A stretch of DNA of 64,000 nt from contig NC_064617.1 in NCBI RefSeq assembly GCF_023898315.1, forward strand, positions 714,447,202-714,511,201, read 5' to 3'. The notes beneath the pieces are model-generated. The model saw only the letters and a program-made list of their open reading frames with translations. It made no database searches and had not been told where the DNA came from. This document shows positions 22,885 through 33,309 of the stretch, one piece after another. The DNA comes from Schistocerca nitens. Its lineage: Eukaryota > Arthropoda > Insecta > Orthoptera > Acrididae. The position numbers and the translations under genes were made by a program. Within the stretch, counting starts at the first letter, position 1. Each line of letters begins with the position of its first letter.

Positions 22885-23420
22885 CCTACGCTAAGGCCAT
22901 TGAGCAAGATGAGTAGTGCATATCCAGAAGAGACGACATGTTCTGTGTTGCCTGCAGACGTAGTTCTGCTGCGGGACGGTTAACTGGTACTTCACAGTGC
23001 GTGAATGAAGTGGCGCGGGAACTGGGGACACATTTCAAAAGTTGAAGTTCGTAAGGCACTACAATGTCTACATTATACTCAGAGTCACCGTGAAATTCTG
23101 TCGGTATGGACCAAACGCAATGTCGCGTCCGCTTGTAGTGAATTGTGGTGCGCACAATTTGATCAAAGCCTCACAGACATGGATGATGCTGATCGGGAAC
23201 GAAGGTCATAGACATCGGCTACGGGCGACAATATCCAGGCAATAGAGTAACTGATACGCAGCAGTACCACATTTTCTAACGACGCCATTCACACAGCGGT
23301 TCTCTAATGGCTCCGTGATCAACGAGACGATTTCTGTCGTCGAGGAACTGAACGCAAGCGTTCCACCTGTTGTTTACAGACTTGGCGACTATGTTGATAA
23401 ATAGTGTCAGGCATTTAAAA

Positions 23421-23608
23421 AAAATGGCTCTGAGCATTATGCGACTTAACTTCTGAGGTCGTCGCCTAGAACTTAGAACTAATGAAACCTAACTAACCCA
23501 AGGACATCACACACATCCATGCCCGAGGCAGGATTCGAACCTGCGACCGTAGCGGTCGCTCGGCTCCAAACTGTAGCGCCTAGAACCGCACGGCCACTCC
23601 GGCCGGCT
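23421..23608 (-). repeat. tRNA-derived SINE, main family
   Basis: Full head with B-box ggttcgaatcc on the minus strand, with a small deletion in the body. The 14-bp target duplication tcaggcatttaaaa is exact at 23407-23420 and 23609-23622. Confidence 0.95.
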
Positions 23609-23830
23609 TCAGGCATTTAAAATAAGTAATGCCCTGTTATACTAATACTGAAGATATTTTTTGATATCCTGCATTAATAATCCCAATTCCAAAGAAGACA
23701 GGTGCTCATAGGTGTAAATATTATATACAGAATACACCGATGGCTGCGACGAGCGGCCACGCCGAAGACAGCGATCTTCGCAGTTCCGTCAGTGGGGGAG
23801 CTGCCGCCGGGCGGTATGGATCATCTGTCA

Positions 23831-24034
23831 AAAATGGTTCAAATTGCTCTAAGCACTATGGGACTTAACATCTGAAGTCATCAGTCCCCAGGCATAGAAA
23901 TTACTTAAGCCTGATTAACCTAAGGACATCACACACATCCACGCCCGAGGCAGGATTAGAACCTGAGACCGTAGCAGCAGCGCGGTTCTGGACTGAAGCG
24001 CCTAGAACCGCTCGGTCACAGAGGCCGGCCGGTC
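23831..24034 (-). repeat. tRNA-derived SINE, main family
   Basis: Complete but more diverged copy, with a B-box mutated to ggttctaatcc. The target duplication catctgtca (23822-23830) against catctgaca (24035-24043) has one mismatch. Confidence 0.9.
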
Positions 24035-24244
24035 CATCTGACACCATGACTCTTACGCATGAGTGGAAATAATCTCAGGTCGCCATATAGGGCGGAGAGG
24101 AGAACGTCTTCGTCAGTCTTCGACGGTTCGCCCGAAGATAACTGGCAGGTGTCCATAGAAATATCGTAGAGTCAAGTTTACAATGACCGGCTGCACTCCC
24201 GAAATCTCTTCAAACAATATTACATCAGCTTAAAAAGTAAAGTT

Positions 24245-25100
24245 TGCAAAATACTAACGCGCTTCATTTACAGAAGAATGGAAAACCTAGTAAAAGTCGA
24301 CCCGGAAAGGAGGGGAGGGTAAGGCACAACATTTTGTATTCCGGAGGAAGATAGGAACACATGAAAAAAAAACTGACTCTACGACTTAGACGCAGTAAAA
24401 TAGGCAAACTTATTTACAGTCTTTGTTGACTAAGAGAAACATTTTGACAATGCTGACTAGAATATACTCATAGACACTCCAAAAATAACAATACAGGGCC
24501 GCAAAGGTTATTTACAGCTTGTACAGAAATCAGACTACAGTTATAACAGTCGAAGCGCATAAAAAGGAGGCAGTAGTCGAGAACTGAGTGACACAGGTTT
24601 GTAGTCTATCACTCATATCATAAAATCTGTAAACTGACCAAGCAGTAAAGGAAACTGAAGTGAAATTTAGAAAGGCAATGAAACTTGAGGGAGAGGAAAT
24701 CAGTACTTTAGAATGAACTGTCTATTGAAAAGAGGTTATAAAATGAATATCAGCAAAAGTAAAACGAGGGTTATGGAACGTAGCCGAATTAAGTCGGGAA
24801 CTGTAGAGGAAATTGGATTAGGAAACGATACACTAATAGTAGTAGATGGTACTTGCTATTTGGGCGACAAAATAACTTATTATAATCGACGCAGAGTTGA
24901 TGTAAAATTTAGACTCTTAATAGCAAAAACTGCGTTTATAAAGAGAAGGACTCTGTAAATATCTTAAGCTTTAGGTAATCTTTCCTGAAAATATTTGGAT
25001 GGAGCACAGATTTGCCGGAAGTGAAACGTGGGCGATAAACAGTTTAGACAAGAAGAGAATGTTTTGAAATGTGGCACTGCCGAAGGATACACAAATGTTT
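24245..25100 (+). pseudogene. RTE-type LINE fragment (reverse transcriptase, C-terminal part)
   Basis: Begins aaatactaacgcgcttcat, matching the LINE at 55776-58396 just after its frame break. It runs through decayed reverse-transcriptase motifs. The best-preserved piece, 24713-24958, reads KRGYKMNISKSKTRVME and then a YLGDKIT block corresponding to YLGSKIT in the other copy. It ends after a GSETWAIN-like block near 25040. Many frameshifts and deletions are present. Confidence 0.75.
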
Positions 25101-25449
25101 TGCGTTTTCATCACTTAAAATAAACTAAAGCACAGTATAATCCTAAAAGTACAATCTAATTTCAGTGATTGGGGGAATTCCATGGTTTGTAAGTCCGATG
25201 TTTATCAGTCACAACGGCATGGTTATTCTCTGCAAACAAGTCATCCATATTACAGGTTTCGCGCAAATGACTGTTTTCATTGGAATATGTGTTATATAAT
25301 ATCGGAGCCAGTACACCTCGTTGGGGAAGGTCATACTTTTGCACTCTCCGCCGGATATTTTTGTCGTTTAGAGTGACAGATAATCATCTATTCTGTAGCA
25401 AACTCTAAATAAACTGAGTCATAGTCGATAGTTCTTAGTTGTTGTGCAC

Positions 25450-26000
25450 ACCTTCTATGTTACTTTCTTATGATTCACGGTATCATAAGCAGCTGTGATC
25501 GATTAAAGTAACTCTTGTAATCTGTTTTCTTTCATAAGATGTGCTGGGTTAGATTACGTGCTGGACTAGTACATGACTTTACTAGCTGGAAACCTGACTA
25601 TTCTTTAACGATCTTCCTGTAGACAGAATCAGGAACTCTATTCAAAATCCTTCTCTCCAGAACCGTAAACAGATTGCGTAGAAGAAAAACAGATCTGAAG
25701 TTTTTGAGTGACTTCGGATCTTTACCAGGTTCAGGCAAAGCCTATGCCTTGGATAGATATCTACACATGTCTTCATCGTTTTCAGGATCCTACTGATAGT
25801 TACAGGGCCAAAGTTCATTACCTGCTACGACCTTTCAGATTTGTTATTTCTTATCCCATTTAATAGCATTTGTCAATTTTTCATCTTTGAATGGAGTGCC
25901 AAGGCGCTCGTCCTCTCCACACCATTCACATTTCGTTACTTTTGATCTTTTAGTGGTTTTTCCATTCAGCGGCAGTTGGGGTGACCTTGCTGAGTCTCGA
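25450..26000 (-). pseudogene. Jockey-like LINE reverse transcriptase fragment
   Basis: Minus-strand reading gives LFTVLERRILNRVPDSVYR, then a SGFQLVKSCTSPARNLTQHI-like stretch and VTLIDHS. This resembles the reverse-transcriptase block just before and including motif A of jockey-type LINEs. Frames change several times and stops are frequent. The assignment rests on these short blocks only. Confidence 0.5.
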
Positions 26001-26264
26001 GAATGAAACTGCAGGACCGTGAATTTTACTGGCTAATTTCCAAGCTTGTCGATTATTACGTTTCATCTTCAAGTTTTCGAGGAGATTACTTTATTTGTGT
26101 GTTGTTGATGTTGACATGGCTTGAATAAGTTGTTCTCTTGTTTTTGCACTCTTCGATGAGCCGTCTTCCTTGTATCCAACGTAAAAGGTTAGGTGGGTGG
26201 GTATATATGATAATCAATGGCTATTCAATAAAACTAATTGGGAAAAAAAGAAATGTAATGGAAC

Positions 26265-26395
26265 AACTGGATGAAAAGAAGGGATCGGATGACAGGACAC
26301 ATCCTGAGGTATCAAAGAATCGCTAGTCTGGCAGTACAGACTAGTGTTAAGAGCTGCATCAAACCAGATTTCGGACTGATGACCCCAACAAGAAC
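26265..26395 (+). repeat. LINE 3'-end fragment
   Basis: Contains the conserved end of the RTE-type LINE (gacaggacacatcctgagg, then gctgcatcaaaccagatttc). It matches the minus-strand end of the 55776 copy in the opposite orientation. It carries no reverse-transcriptase motif. Confidence 0.65.
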
Positions 26396-27517
26396 GTGAT
26401 ATTTCACTTCCTCGTTCTCGTTTCTTCACGAATTGAGTAATATCGCCATACCCTCATTAAATCCGCTCTTTATGTATCTTCGTTTGAAAAGCAGTTCTTC
26501 TATAGTTGATGCAATACACACTCCACTGATAAGTTGCGATATGTTAAAACTGTGTCTGGGACCGGGACTCGTACCACGTCGCTTCCCATTTGGAGGCAGT
26601 GCTCTTACTATAGAGTCACCTGAAACATGTCTTCTGGACCGATTACTTAGTTTACTGGTGGACATCGGTTCATTACTTTCCTTATTTACAAACCCAAAGG
26701 CTCGATTAAGTCAAGCTGTCCAGGATTCCTCACAGCATCATTGGAGAAATTTTTCCAAGTCTGGACTGAAGACAGAAGAGCCAGTGACGTGTTGAAGATT
26801 GGAATTGGTCCATGAGGCGTGACTGGTTGACTCAGCCGACAAGTCAGTTCCCACGGAAGACACATATAAGTGTTCCAGTTCTGGTCTTACGCAAGTAATA
26901 CATTCGTTTCATTCATTACTTTCTTGTCAGTTTGACTACAAAGTCATTTTATGATGAAAGATTGATGTAAATCCAACTCAAGCCTCCGAACGAAAATCGC
27001 TACATTGCAAATCAAACGTCTCCATTTGAAGTTGTGGGACAAGAGTTTCCATATTGCTGTTAAAAGGATTCTGAAAAAATCTTGATGTTGTCTGCAGTTG
27101 TATCGAAATCAGAATACCGAGACTCAAAATTTGTTTTTAAAGTATTCAACCGGGAATGAGACTCTGAATGCCGAATGAATGTTCTGCATCTATTAAAATA
27201 CTTTTTTTCAGTTGAGATCTAAACAAAACAGGTTTTTGTATAGGCCTAAAGTCTTTAATATAAGTGTACAAATCAGGCAGCAGCTGGTTTTATGATTGTA
27301 ATTTTAAATTAAGGTCGTTCATAGGTTTAGTTTAATTTGTAAAAAGTGATAACTTCCATAACCATCATTTATTTTATAACTCACTCAGAGAACAATTCCT
27401 TTCATTCACGAAAATTCTGCCTGTTGTTCCGAGCTCCAGAAATCGCGTCAGAGTTATTTCACAGCTAAGCCTGTGTACTGCTGTCTAATATGGTAAGCCA
27501 TTTCTTTGAATCTCTTC
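26396..27517. other. Unassigned sequence
   Basis: A degenerate tRNA-like stretch near 26550-26600 (accgggactcgtacc) suggests an old SINE head, but no body could be traced. The rest shows no recognisable feature. Confidence 0.3.
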
Positions 27518-28385
27518 CAGACACACAGTCTACAGACGACACTACAGACATGGTTTATTCGACCGGAGACCTGTAAGGTACATTCCACTAACCCCTGGTT
27601 CCAGGAGAGCCCATAAAGCCTGGTGTCAAGAACACAATAGATGATCATTGGAACAAGGGTCCCAGGCTACGTTCACTGACGAGCACAGGTATAGTCTGAA
27701 GAGTGATTCTCGCCGGGTTTTCGTCTGGCGTGAACCAGGAACCAGGTACCAACCCCTTGAAAGGGACCTGTATGGAGGTGGTGGTTTGATGGTGTGGCGC
27801 GGAATTATGATTGGTACAATAGTGAGGATCCAGTTTTTGGATTAAGACCTGTTGGAATGTACACCCCTGCATGATTTTGACAGAGGAGCTGTAACAGGTC
27901 AGGTGTATCGGGACGTCATTTTGCACCAGTATGTCCACCTTCTCACGGGTGCAGTGGGTCCCACCTTCCTCCTGATGGATGATAACGCACGGACCCACCG
28001 AGCTGCCAGCGTGGAGGAGTACCTTGAAACAGAATATATACGGCGAATGGAATGGCCTGCCTGTTCTCCAGACCTAAACCCCATCGAGCACGTCTGGGAT
28101 GCTCTCGGTCGACGTATCGCCGCACTTCTTCAAACCCCTAGGACACTTCAGGAGCTCCGACAGGCACTGGTGCAAGAATGGGAGGCTAAACCCCAGCAGC
28201 TGCTCGACCACCTGATCCAGAGTATGCCAAACCGTTGTGCGGACTGTGTACTTGTGCATGGTGATCATATCCCATGTTGTTGTCGGGGTACATGCGCAGG
28301 AAACAGTGGCGTTTTGTAGCACATTTATTTCGGGACGGTTTTCTCAGCTTATCACCAATACCGCGGACTTACAGATCTGTGTGTA
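27518..28385 (+). pseudogene. Tc1-like element, family C, copy 1: truncated transposase with foreign insert
   Basis: Matches the family C copy at 29872-31341 but lacks both ends. The transposase frame reads EPGTRYQPLERDLYGGGG and LMVWRGIMIG, is broken by a 39-bp insertion ending in a TAA (27843-27845), then resumes in the same frame from 27852 (CTPLHDFDRG, LMDDNARTHR with the second catalytic Asp, SPDLNPIEHVWD with the Glu) to a TAG at 28317-28319. The TGA just before 27648 is shared with copy 2. The foreign insert is described separately. Confidence 0.9.
27818..27860 (+). other. 43-bp segment identical to the Polinton PLA2 gene, inside Tc1
   Basis: Every base of 27818-27860 equals 40414-40456 in the Polinton. 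The sister Tc1 copy (inverse, near 30510) lacks 39 bp here, so the segment is an insertion into Tc1 and not ancestral to it. At the right junction both sources share atgt, i.e. microhomology. There is no target duplication or terminal repeat, so it was not inserted by a transposase. In the Polinton the same bases encode part of a conserved FGLRPVG-containing domain. Confidence 0.92.
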
Positions 28386-29126
28386 GTGAAACGGATGATG
28401 ACTGAGACCATGTCATCTTGTGCAACTAACAGCAGACGTGACAGTCTTTAAAACTTGTGACATATCCAAGCATTTTGCCGACAAAGAGTGTTGATGAATG
28501 ATGCAGTGTATGGTTAATGGTTTTGATGAACTTTCATATTAGACCGCCTTTGGCACGAAAGCAACGTAGCAAATTCGTAACAAGAAAAACACTAGAGGTT
28601 ACTTCTGACAAGTCTTGTGCGCTGTTCCGGCATATTTCTTACTTTGAGATTTATTCGGTTTCCTGAGACTTATAACGGAGTTACGGAGCTATGCATGTCT
28701 ATACAACGTGAACATCCCCAAACCAAGGCCCCACCAAACCACACTCTTTTTACGATTTTTGTGTGACTGTACCCATTACTACTTCCCCTTCACAAAAGTA
28801 TGTGACAAGAATAGTTCTGCAAACTGCAGTGGGATTCTTTCATTCATTCATTGTTTAATCTCGATGTTGCTGAGCTGAGTCATAAATAATTTATCAAGTT
28901 TCTGTTTGAAAGAAAATTCGATGGATTATTTTTTATCAGATTTAATTTTACACTGCTTGACAATTTCTAGTGAACATAGACGTTGCTGGACGGGAATATT
29001 CACAGGCACTGATGGACGATTAAAACACAATACATGCGTAATAGAGGAAGAGTGGTATAGTCACAACTACAAATGCTACAGATTTCACCACATGTGTAAG
29101 CAGGATAACAGACAAAAGTAACGTTC
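28386..29126. other. Unassigned sequence
   Basis: No recognisable gene, RNA or repeat match. Confidence 0.3.
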
Positions 29127-29481
29127 ATGTTTCAGGCAGGTCAGACTTCCAACATTAAGGTCGATATCAGATTCATGCTAAGGAAAATTCCCTCCTCTTG
29201 CACTAATGCACATTTTGCACCCGTTGTTCATGCTGTCTACCAAACTGAAAAGCTCGTCTGCCAAAAGCATCCAGACATACTCTATAGGATTCAGGTCTGG
29301 GGATACGCAAGCCATCCCATATCTTCAATGTCTTCACTTTTCAATGTATTCGACATCTCAGCGGTCCTGTATGGGAGGGCATTGTCATCCATAAACAGAA
29401 ACTCGGGACCTGCCGCTCACCTAAACAGACTGACTGACATGATCCAGAACAGTCTCCCTGCAGCGGTGTTCGGCAATTGTG

Positions 29482-29674
29482 GTTCAAATGGCTCTGAGCA
29501 CTATGGGACTTAACATCTTAGGTCATCAGTCCCCTAGAACTTAGAACTACTTAAACCTAACTAACCTAAGGACATCACACACATCCATGCCCGAGGCAGG
29601 ATTCGAACCTGCGACCGTAGCAGTCGCGCGGTTCCGGACTGCGCGCCTAGAACCGCGAGACCACCGCGGCCGGC
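29482..29674 (-). repeat. tRNA-derived SINE, main family
   Basis: Full-length minus-strand copy with B-box ggttcgaatcc. The exact 12-bp target duplication tcggcaattgtg lies at 29470-29481 and 29675-29686. Confidence 0.95.
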
Positions 29675-29737
29675 TCGGCAATTGTGCATAATGCCTACCG
29701 ATAACGTTCATAAACATCCTTTGTGTGTAACGTCCCT

Positions 29738-29777
29738 GTCTCCCCCCTCCCCCCCCCCTCTCTCTCTCTCTCTCTTT
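29738..29777. repeat. C-rich / (CT)n microsatellite
   Basis: A run of C with interspersed T passes into about ten CT repeats on the plus strand. It lies within the old Tc1-like remnant. Confidence 0.9.
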
Positions 29778-29871
29778 CTGCGCACTAACTGGTGAACAGA
29801 ATCACTTGTCACACTGAAGCGGGATTCGTCAGAGACCATCACTCTCAACCGCTGTTGCAGACCCCAGTCTA

Positions 29872-31341
29872 CACTAATGCTCATAAATTAAGGATAATTG
29901 CAGAATGTGGTGCCACACAACATGGTACTACACAAAACTAGCGCTAATAGCATAGGCACAAAGGAAACACACACGACACAGATCTGTAAGTCCGCGGTAT
30001 TGTTGATAAGTTGAGAAAACCGACCCGAAACACATGTGCTACAAAACGCCACTGTTTCCTGCGCGTGTACCCCGACAACAACATGGGATATGATCACCAT
30101 GCACAAGTACACAGTCCGCACAACGGTTTGGCATACTCTGGATCAGGTGGTCGAGCAGCTGCTGGGGTTTAGCCTCCCATTCTTGCACCAGTGCCTGTCG
30201 GAGCTCCTGAAGTGTCCTAGGGGTTTGAAGAAGTGCGGCGATACGTCGACCGAGAGCATCCCAGACGTGCTCGATGGGGTTTAGGTCTGGAGAACAGGCA
30301 GACCATTCCATTCGCCGTATATATTCTGTTTCAAGGTACTCCTCCACGCTGGCAGCTCGGTGGGTCCGTGCGTTATCATCCATCAGGAGGAAGGTGGGAC
30401 CCACTGCACCCCTGAGAAGGCGGACATACTGGTGCAAAATGACGTCCCGATACACCTGACCTGTTGCAGCTCCTCTGTCAAAATCATGCAGGGGTGTACA
30501 TGCACCAATCATAATTCCGCGCCACACCATCAAACCACCACCTCCATACAGGTCCCTTTCAAGGGGTTGGTACCTGGTTCCTGGTTCACGCCAGACGAAA
30601 ACCCGGCGAGAATCACTCTTCAGACTATACCTCTGCTCGTCAGTGAACATAAACTGGGACCCTTGTTCCAATGATCATCTATTGTGTTCTTGACACCAGG
30701 CTTTACGGGCTCTCCTGTGACCAGGGGTCAGTGGAATGCACCTTGCAGGTCTCCGGTCGAATAAACCATGTCTGTTCAGTCATCTGTAGACTGTGTGTCT
30801 GGAGACAGCTGTTCCAGTGGCTGCGGTAAGGTCCCGAGCGAGGCTACCTGTAGTACTCCGTGGCCGTCTGCGGGCACTGATGGTTAGATATCGGTCTTCT
30901 TTTGGTGATGTACACTGTGAACGTCCCGTACTGTAGCGCCTGGACACATTTCCTGTCTGCTGGAATCGTTGCCATAATCTTGAGATCACACTTTGTGGCA
31001 CACTGAGGGCCCGTGCTATGACCTGCTGTCTTTGACCAGCCTCCAGTTGCCCTAGTATTCTGCGCCTCATAACGTCATCAATATGTGTTCTTTGAGCCAT
31101 TTTCAACACACAGTCACCATTAGCACGTCTGAAAACGTATGCACACTTACTCGCTGCACCGTACTCTGACATGCACCAACACACCTCTATGTATGTGGAC
31201 TGCTGCCAGCGCGACCGTGCGAAGACCGCAGGTCAGATGCACCACATGGTCATACCCCAAGGTGATTTAAACCAGCACACCGCCCACCAGAGCGTTGTTT
31301 CACCATGTATCAGCATTATCCTTAATTTATGAGCATGAGTG
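29872..31341 (-). mobile_element. Tc1-like element, family C, copy 2 (both ends present)
   Basis: The ends cactaatgctcataaattaa (left) and the inverse of cactcatgctcataaattaa (right) are near-identical and flanked by TA (29870-29871, 31342-31343). The 1.47-kb length is normal. It is inserted into an older Tc1-like element and carries a transposase gene on the minus strand. Confidence 0.93.
30039..31100 (-). pseudogene. Tc1-like transposase with two in-frame stops (family C, copy 2)
   Basis: Starts at an internal Met (MAQRTHIDDVMRRRIL), although the frame is open upstream. It has a helix-turn-helix (QVIARALSVPQSVISRLWQR), the first catalytic region (MFTDEQRYSL), LLMDDNARTHR (second Asp) and SPDLNPIEHVWD (Glu). 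The only lesions seen are TGA at 30780-30782 and TGA at 30675-30677. The second TGA is also present in the truncated copy at 27.6 kb, so it was probably inherited from a defective source moved in trans. DDEQRY in place of the usual DESRF also hints at relaxed constraint. Confidence 0.9.
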
Positions 31342-31343
31342 TA

Positions 31344-31880
31344 CATGTTACGTACACCAGTGAAACTCTTTCTTGATGATGGCGTGTTTAAATGAGATGC
31401 AATTAACAGGCTTCAGAACATACAGACCAGTCTTATTTAATCACCGTGAAACGTTTCTGGCAGAGACATGTGAACTGGAAGCGGTCGCAAGGTCTACAAC
31501 AGTCTGCCTAGAGTGAGATTAGGGCTGCGTAATGATCGCGTGGCGGTGTTGTTGTTCATCTTCGATTACCGGCAAGCTTGAGCATAGCATTTCCACCTTC
31601 ATCGGTCTTTTTTAATCGCAAGATGACACTTCTGGTCATACCTTTTACTGTGACACTTTGATGGGCTTCGAGCCGTCCACCTGCTCGTCCACAATCCTAA
31701 GCACTCAAATGATGTCTTGCAGACATGTTGCCGTGCCACACAGAATGTAGCATCGACCGGTTCCACGCCGACTTTCACCAAACACCGTGCTGCATGAACT
31801 GTCGAATGCATACAGGGTGCGGGGCTTGAATCAGGACAAATGAAACTTTTCTTGAAAAGTAAATTTATTAAAACATAATA
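31344..31880. other. Continuation of old Tc1-like remnant, then unassigned
   Basis: The first 200-300 bp probably continue the older Tc1-like element split by family C copy 2, because the sequence on either side of the inserted TA reads as one piece. The rest has no recognisable feature. Confidence 0.35.
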
Positions 31881-31883
31881 ATA

Positions 31884-33305
31884 CACTCCTGGAAATTGAA
31901 ATAAGAGCACCGTGAATTCATTGTCCCAGGAAGGGGAAACTTTATTGACACATTCCTGGGGTCAGATACATCACATGATCACACTGACAGAACCACAGGC
32001 ACATAGACACAGGCAACAGAGCATGCACAATGTCGGCACTAGTACAGTGTATACCCACCTGTCGCAGCAATGCAGGCTGCTATTCTCTCATGGAGACGAT
32101 CGTAGAGATGCTGGATGTAGTCCTGTGGAACGGCTTGCCATGCCATTTCCACCTGGCGCCTCAGTTGGACCAGCGTTCGTGCTGGACGTGCAGACCGCGT
32201 GAGACGACGCTTCATCCAGTCCCAAACATGCTCAATGGGGGACAGATCCGGAGATCTTGCTGGCCAGGGTAGTTGACTTACACCTTCTAGAGCACGTTGG
32301 GTGGCACGGGATACATGCGGACGTGCATTGTCCTGTTGGAACAGCAAGTTCCCTTGCCGGTCTAGGAATGGTAGAACGATGGGTTCGATGACGGTTTGGA
32401 TGTACCGTGCACTATTCAGTGTCCCCTCGACGATCACCAGTGGTGTACGGCCAGTGTAGGAGATCGCTCCCCACACCATGATGCCGGGTGTTGGCCCTGT
32501 GTGCCTCGGTCGTATGCAGTCCTGATTGTGGCGCTCACCTGCACGGCGCCAAACACGCATACGACCATCATTGGCACCAAGGCAGAAGCGACTCTCATCG
32601 CTGAAGACGACACGTCTCCATTCGTCCCTCCATTCACGCCTGTCGCGACACCACTGGAGGCGGGCTGCACGTTGTTGGGGCGTGAGCGGAAGACGGCCTA
32701 ACAGTGTGCGGGACCGTAGCCCAGCTTCATGGAGACGGTTGCGAATGGTCCTCGCCGATACCCCAGGAGCAACAGTGTCCCTAATTTGCTGGGAAGTGGC
32801 GGTGCGGTCCCCTACGGCACTGCGTAGGATCCTACGGTCTTGGCGTGCATCCGTGCGTCGCTGCGGTCCGGTCCCAGGTCGACGGGCACGTGCACCTTCC
32901 GCCGACCACTGGCGACAACATCGATGTACTGTGGAGACCTCACGCCCCACGTGTTGAGCAATTCGGCGGTACGTCCACCCGGTCTCCCGCATGCCCACTA
33001 TACGCCCTCGCTCAAAGTCCGTCAACTGCACATACGGTTCACGTCCACGCTGTCGCGGCATGCTACCAGTGTTAAAGACTGCGATGGAGCTCCGTATGCC
33101 ACGGCAAACTGGCTGACACTGACGGCGGCGGTGCACAAATGCTGCGCAGCTAGCTCCATTCGACGGCCAACACCGCGGTTCCTGGTGTGTCCGCTGTGCC
33201 GTGCGTGTGATCATTGCTTGTACAGCCCTCTCGCAGTGTCCGGAGCAAGTATGGTGGGTCTGACACACCGGTGTCAATGTGTTCTTTTTTCCATTTCCAG
33301 GAGTG
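31884..33305 (-). mobile_element. Intact Tc1-like transposon, family D
   Basis: The terminal repeats cactcctggaaattgaaata (left) and the inverse of cactcctggaaatggaaaaa (right) are flanked by TA (31882-31883, 33306-33307). The transposase frame is uninterrupted. The 1.42-kb length, both ends and an open gene make this the best candidate in the window for a recently or currently mobile element. Confidence 0.93.
32039..33061 (-). CDS. Tc1-type transposase, intact
   Basis: The chosen start at 33061 gives 340 residues, the usual Tc1 transposase length. The frame is open for about 97 codons further upstream, but those overlap the terminal region and look non-coding. Domains in order: first helix-turn-helix (LTDFERGRIVGMRETGWTYR, AQHVGREVSTVH), GRPR-like hook replaced by RRPGTGPQ, second helix-turn-helix (ATSQQIRDTV, SARTIRNRLHEAGL), then the DDE core VVFSDESRFCL, LLFQQDNARPHV and SPDLSPIEHVWDWM. 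Last comes a conserved tail, LYDRLHERIAACIAATGG. It would bind the element ends in the nucleus and move the element by cut-and-paste into TA. GC content is higher than in the flanks. Confidence 0.95.
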   Translation of the reverse strand: MPRQRGREPYVQLTDFERGRIVGMRETGWTYRRIAQHVGREVSTVHRCCRQWSAEGARARRPGTGPQRRTDARQDRRILRSAVGDRTATSQQIRDTVAPGVSARTIRNRLHEAGLRSRTLLGRLPLTPQQRAARLQWCRDRREWRDEWRRVVFSDESRFCLGANDGRMRVWRRAGERHNQDCIRPRHTGPTPGIMVWGAISYTGRTPLVIVEGTLNSARYIQTVIEPIVLPFLDRQGNLLFQQDNARPHVSRATQRALEGVSQLPWPARSPDLSPIEHVWDWMKRRLTRSARPARTLVQLRRQVEMAWQAVPQDYIQHLYDRLHERIAACIAATGGYTLY

Positions 33306-33309
33306 TATG

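Larger units (their letters stand above)
22580..23640 (+). mobile_element. Internally deleted mariner-like derivative carrying two SINEs
   Basis: Coding remnants of a mariner N-terminus (PNAMSRPLVVN, AQFDQ, then MDDADRERRS in frame fragments at 23100-23210) are followed almost directly by a C-terminal remnant (WLRDQRDDFCRRGTE at about 23310-23345). The whole catalytic middle is absent. Two SINEs, at 22639 and 23421, are inserted in it. Terminal repeats are not certain, so the ends are approximate. Confidence 0.55.
29127..29869 (-). pseudogene. Old Tc1-like element, part 1 (host of a nested Tc1 copy)
   Basis: Minus-strand reading in shifting frames gives VMVSDESRF-like sequence near 29840 and SPDLNPIEYVW near 29290, the first and last catalytic blocks of a Tc1 transposase. 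A SINE (29482) and a C/CT-rich tract (29738) lie inside. The younger Tc1 copy at 29872-31341 is inserted at a TA on its right. The sequence seems to continue at 31344. Confidence 0.6.

Noticed and set aside
26550-26600. Degenerate tRNA-like stretch
   Set aside because: Resembles an old SINE head but no body, tail or duplication could be found, so it is only mentioned.
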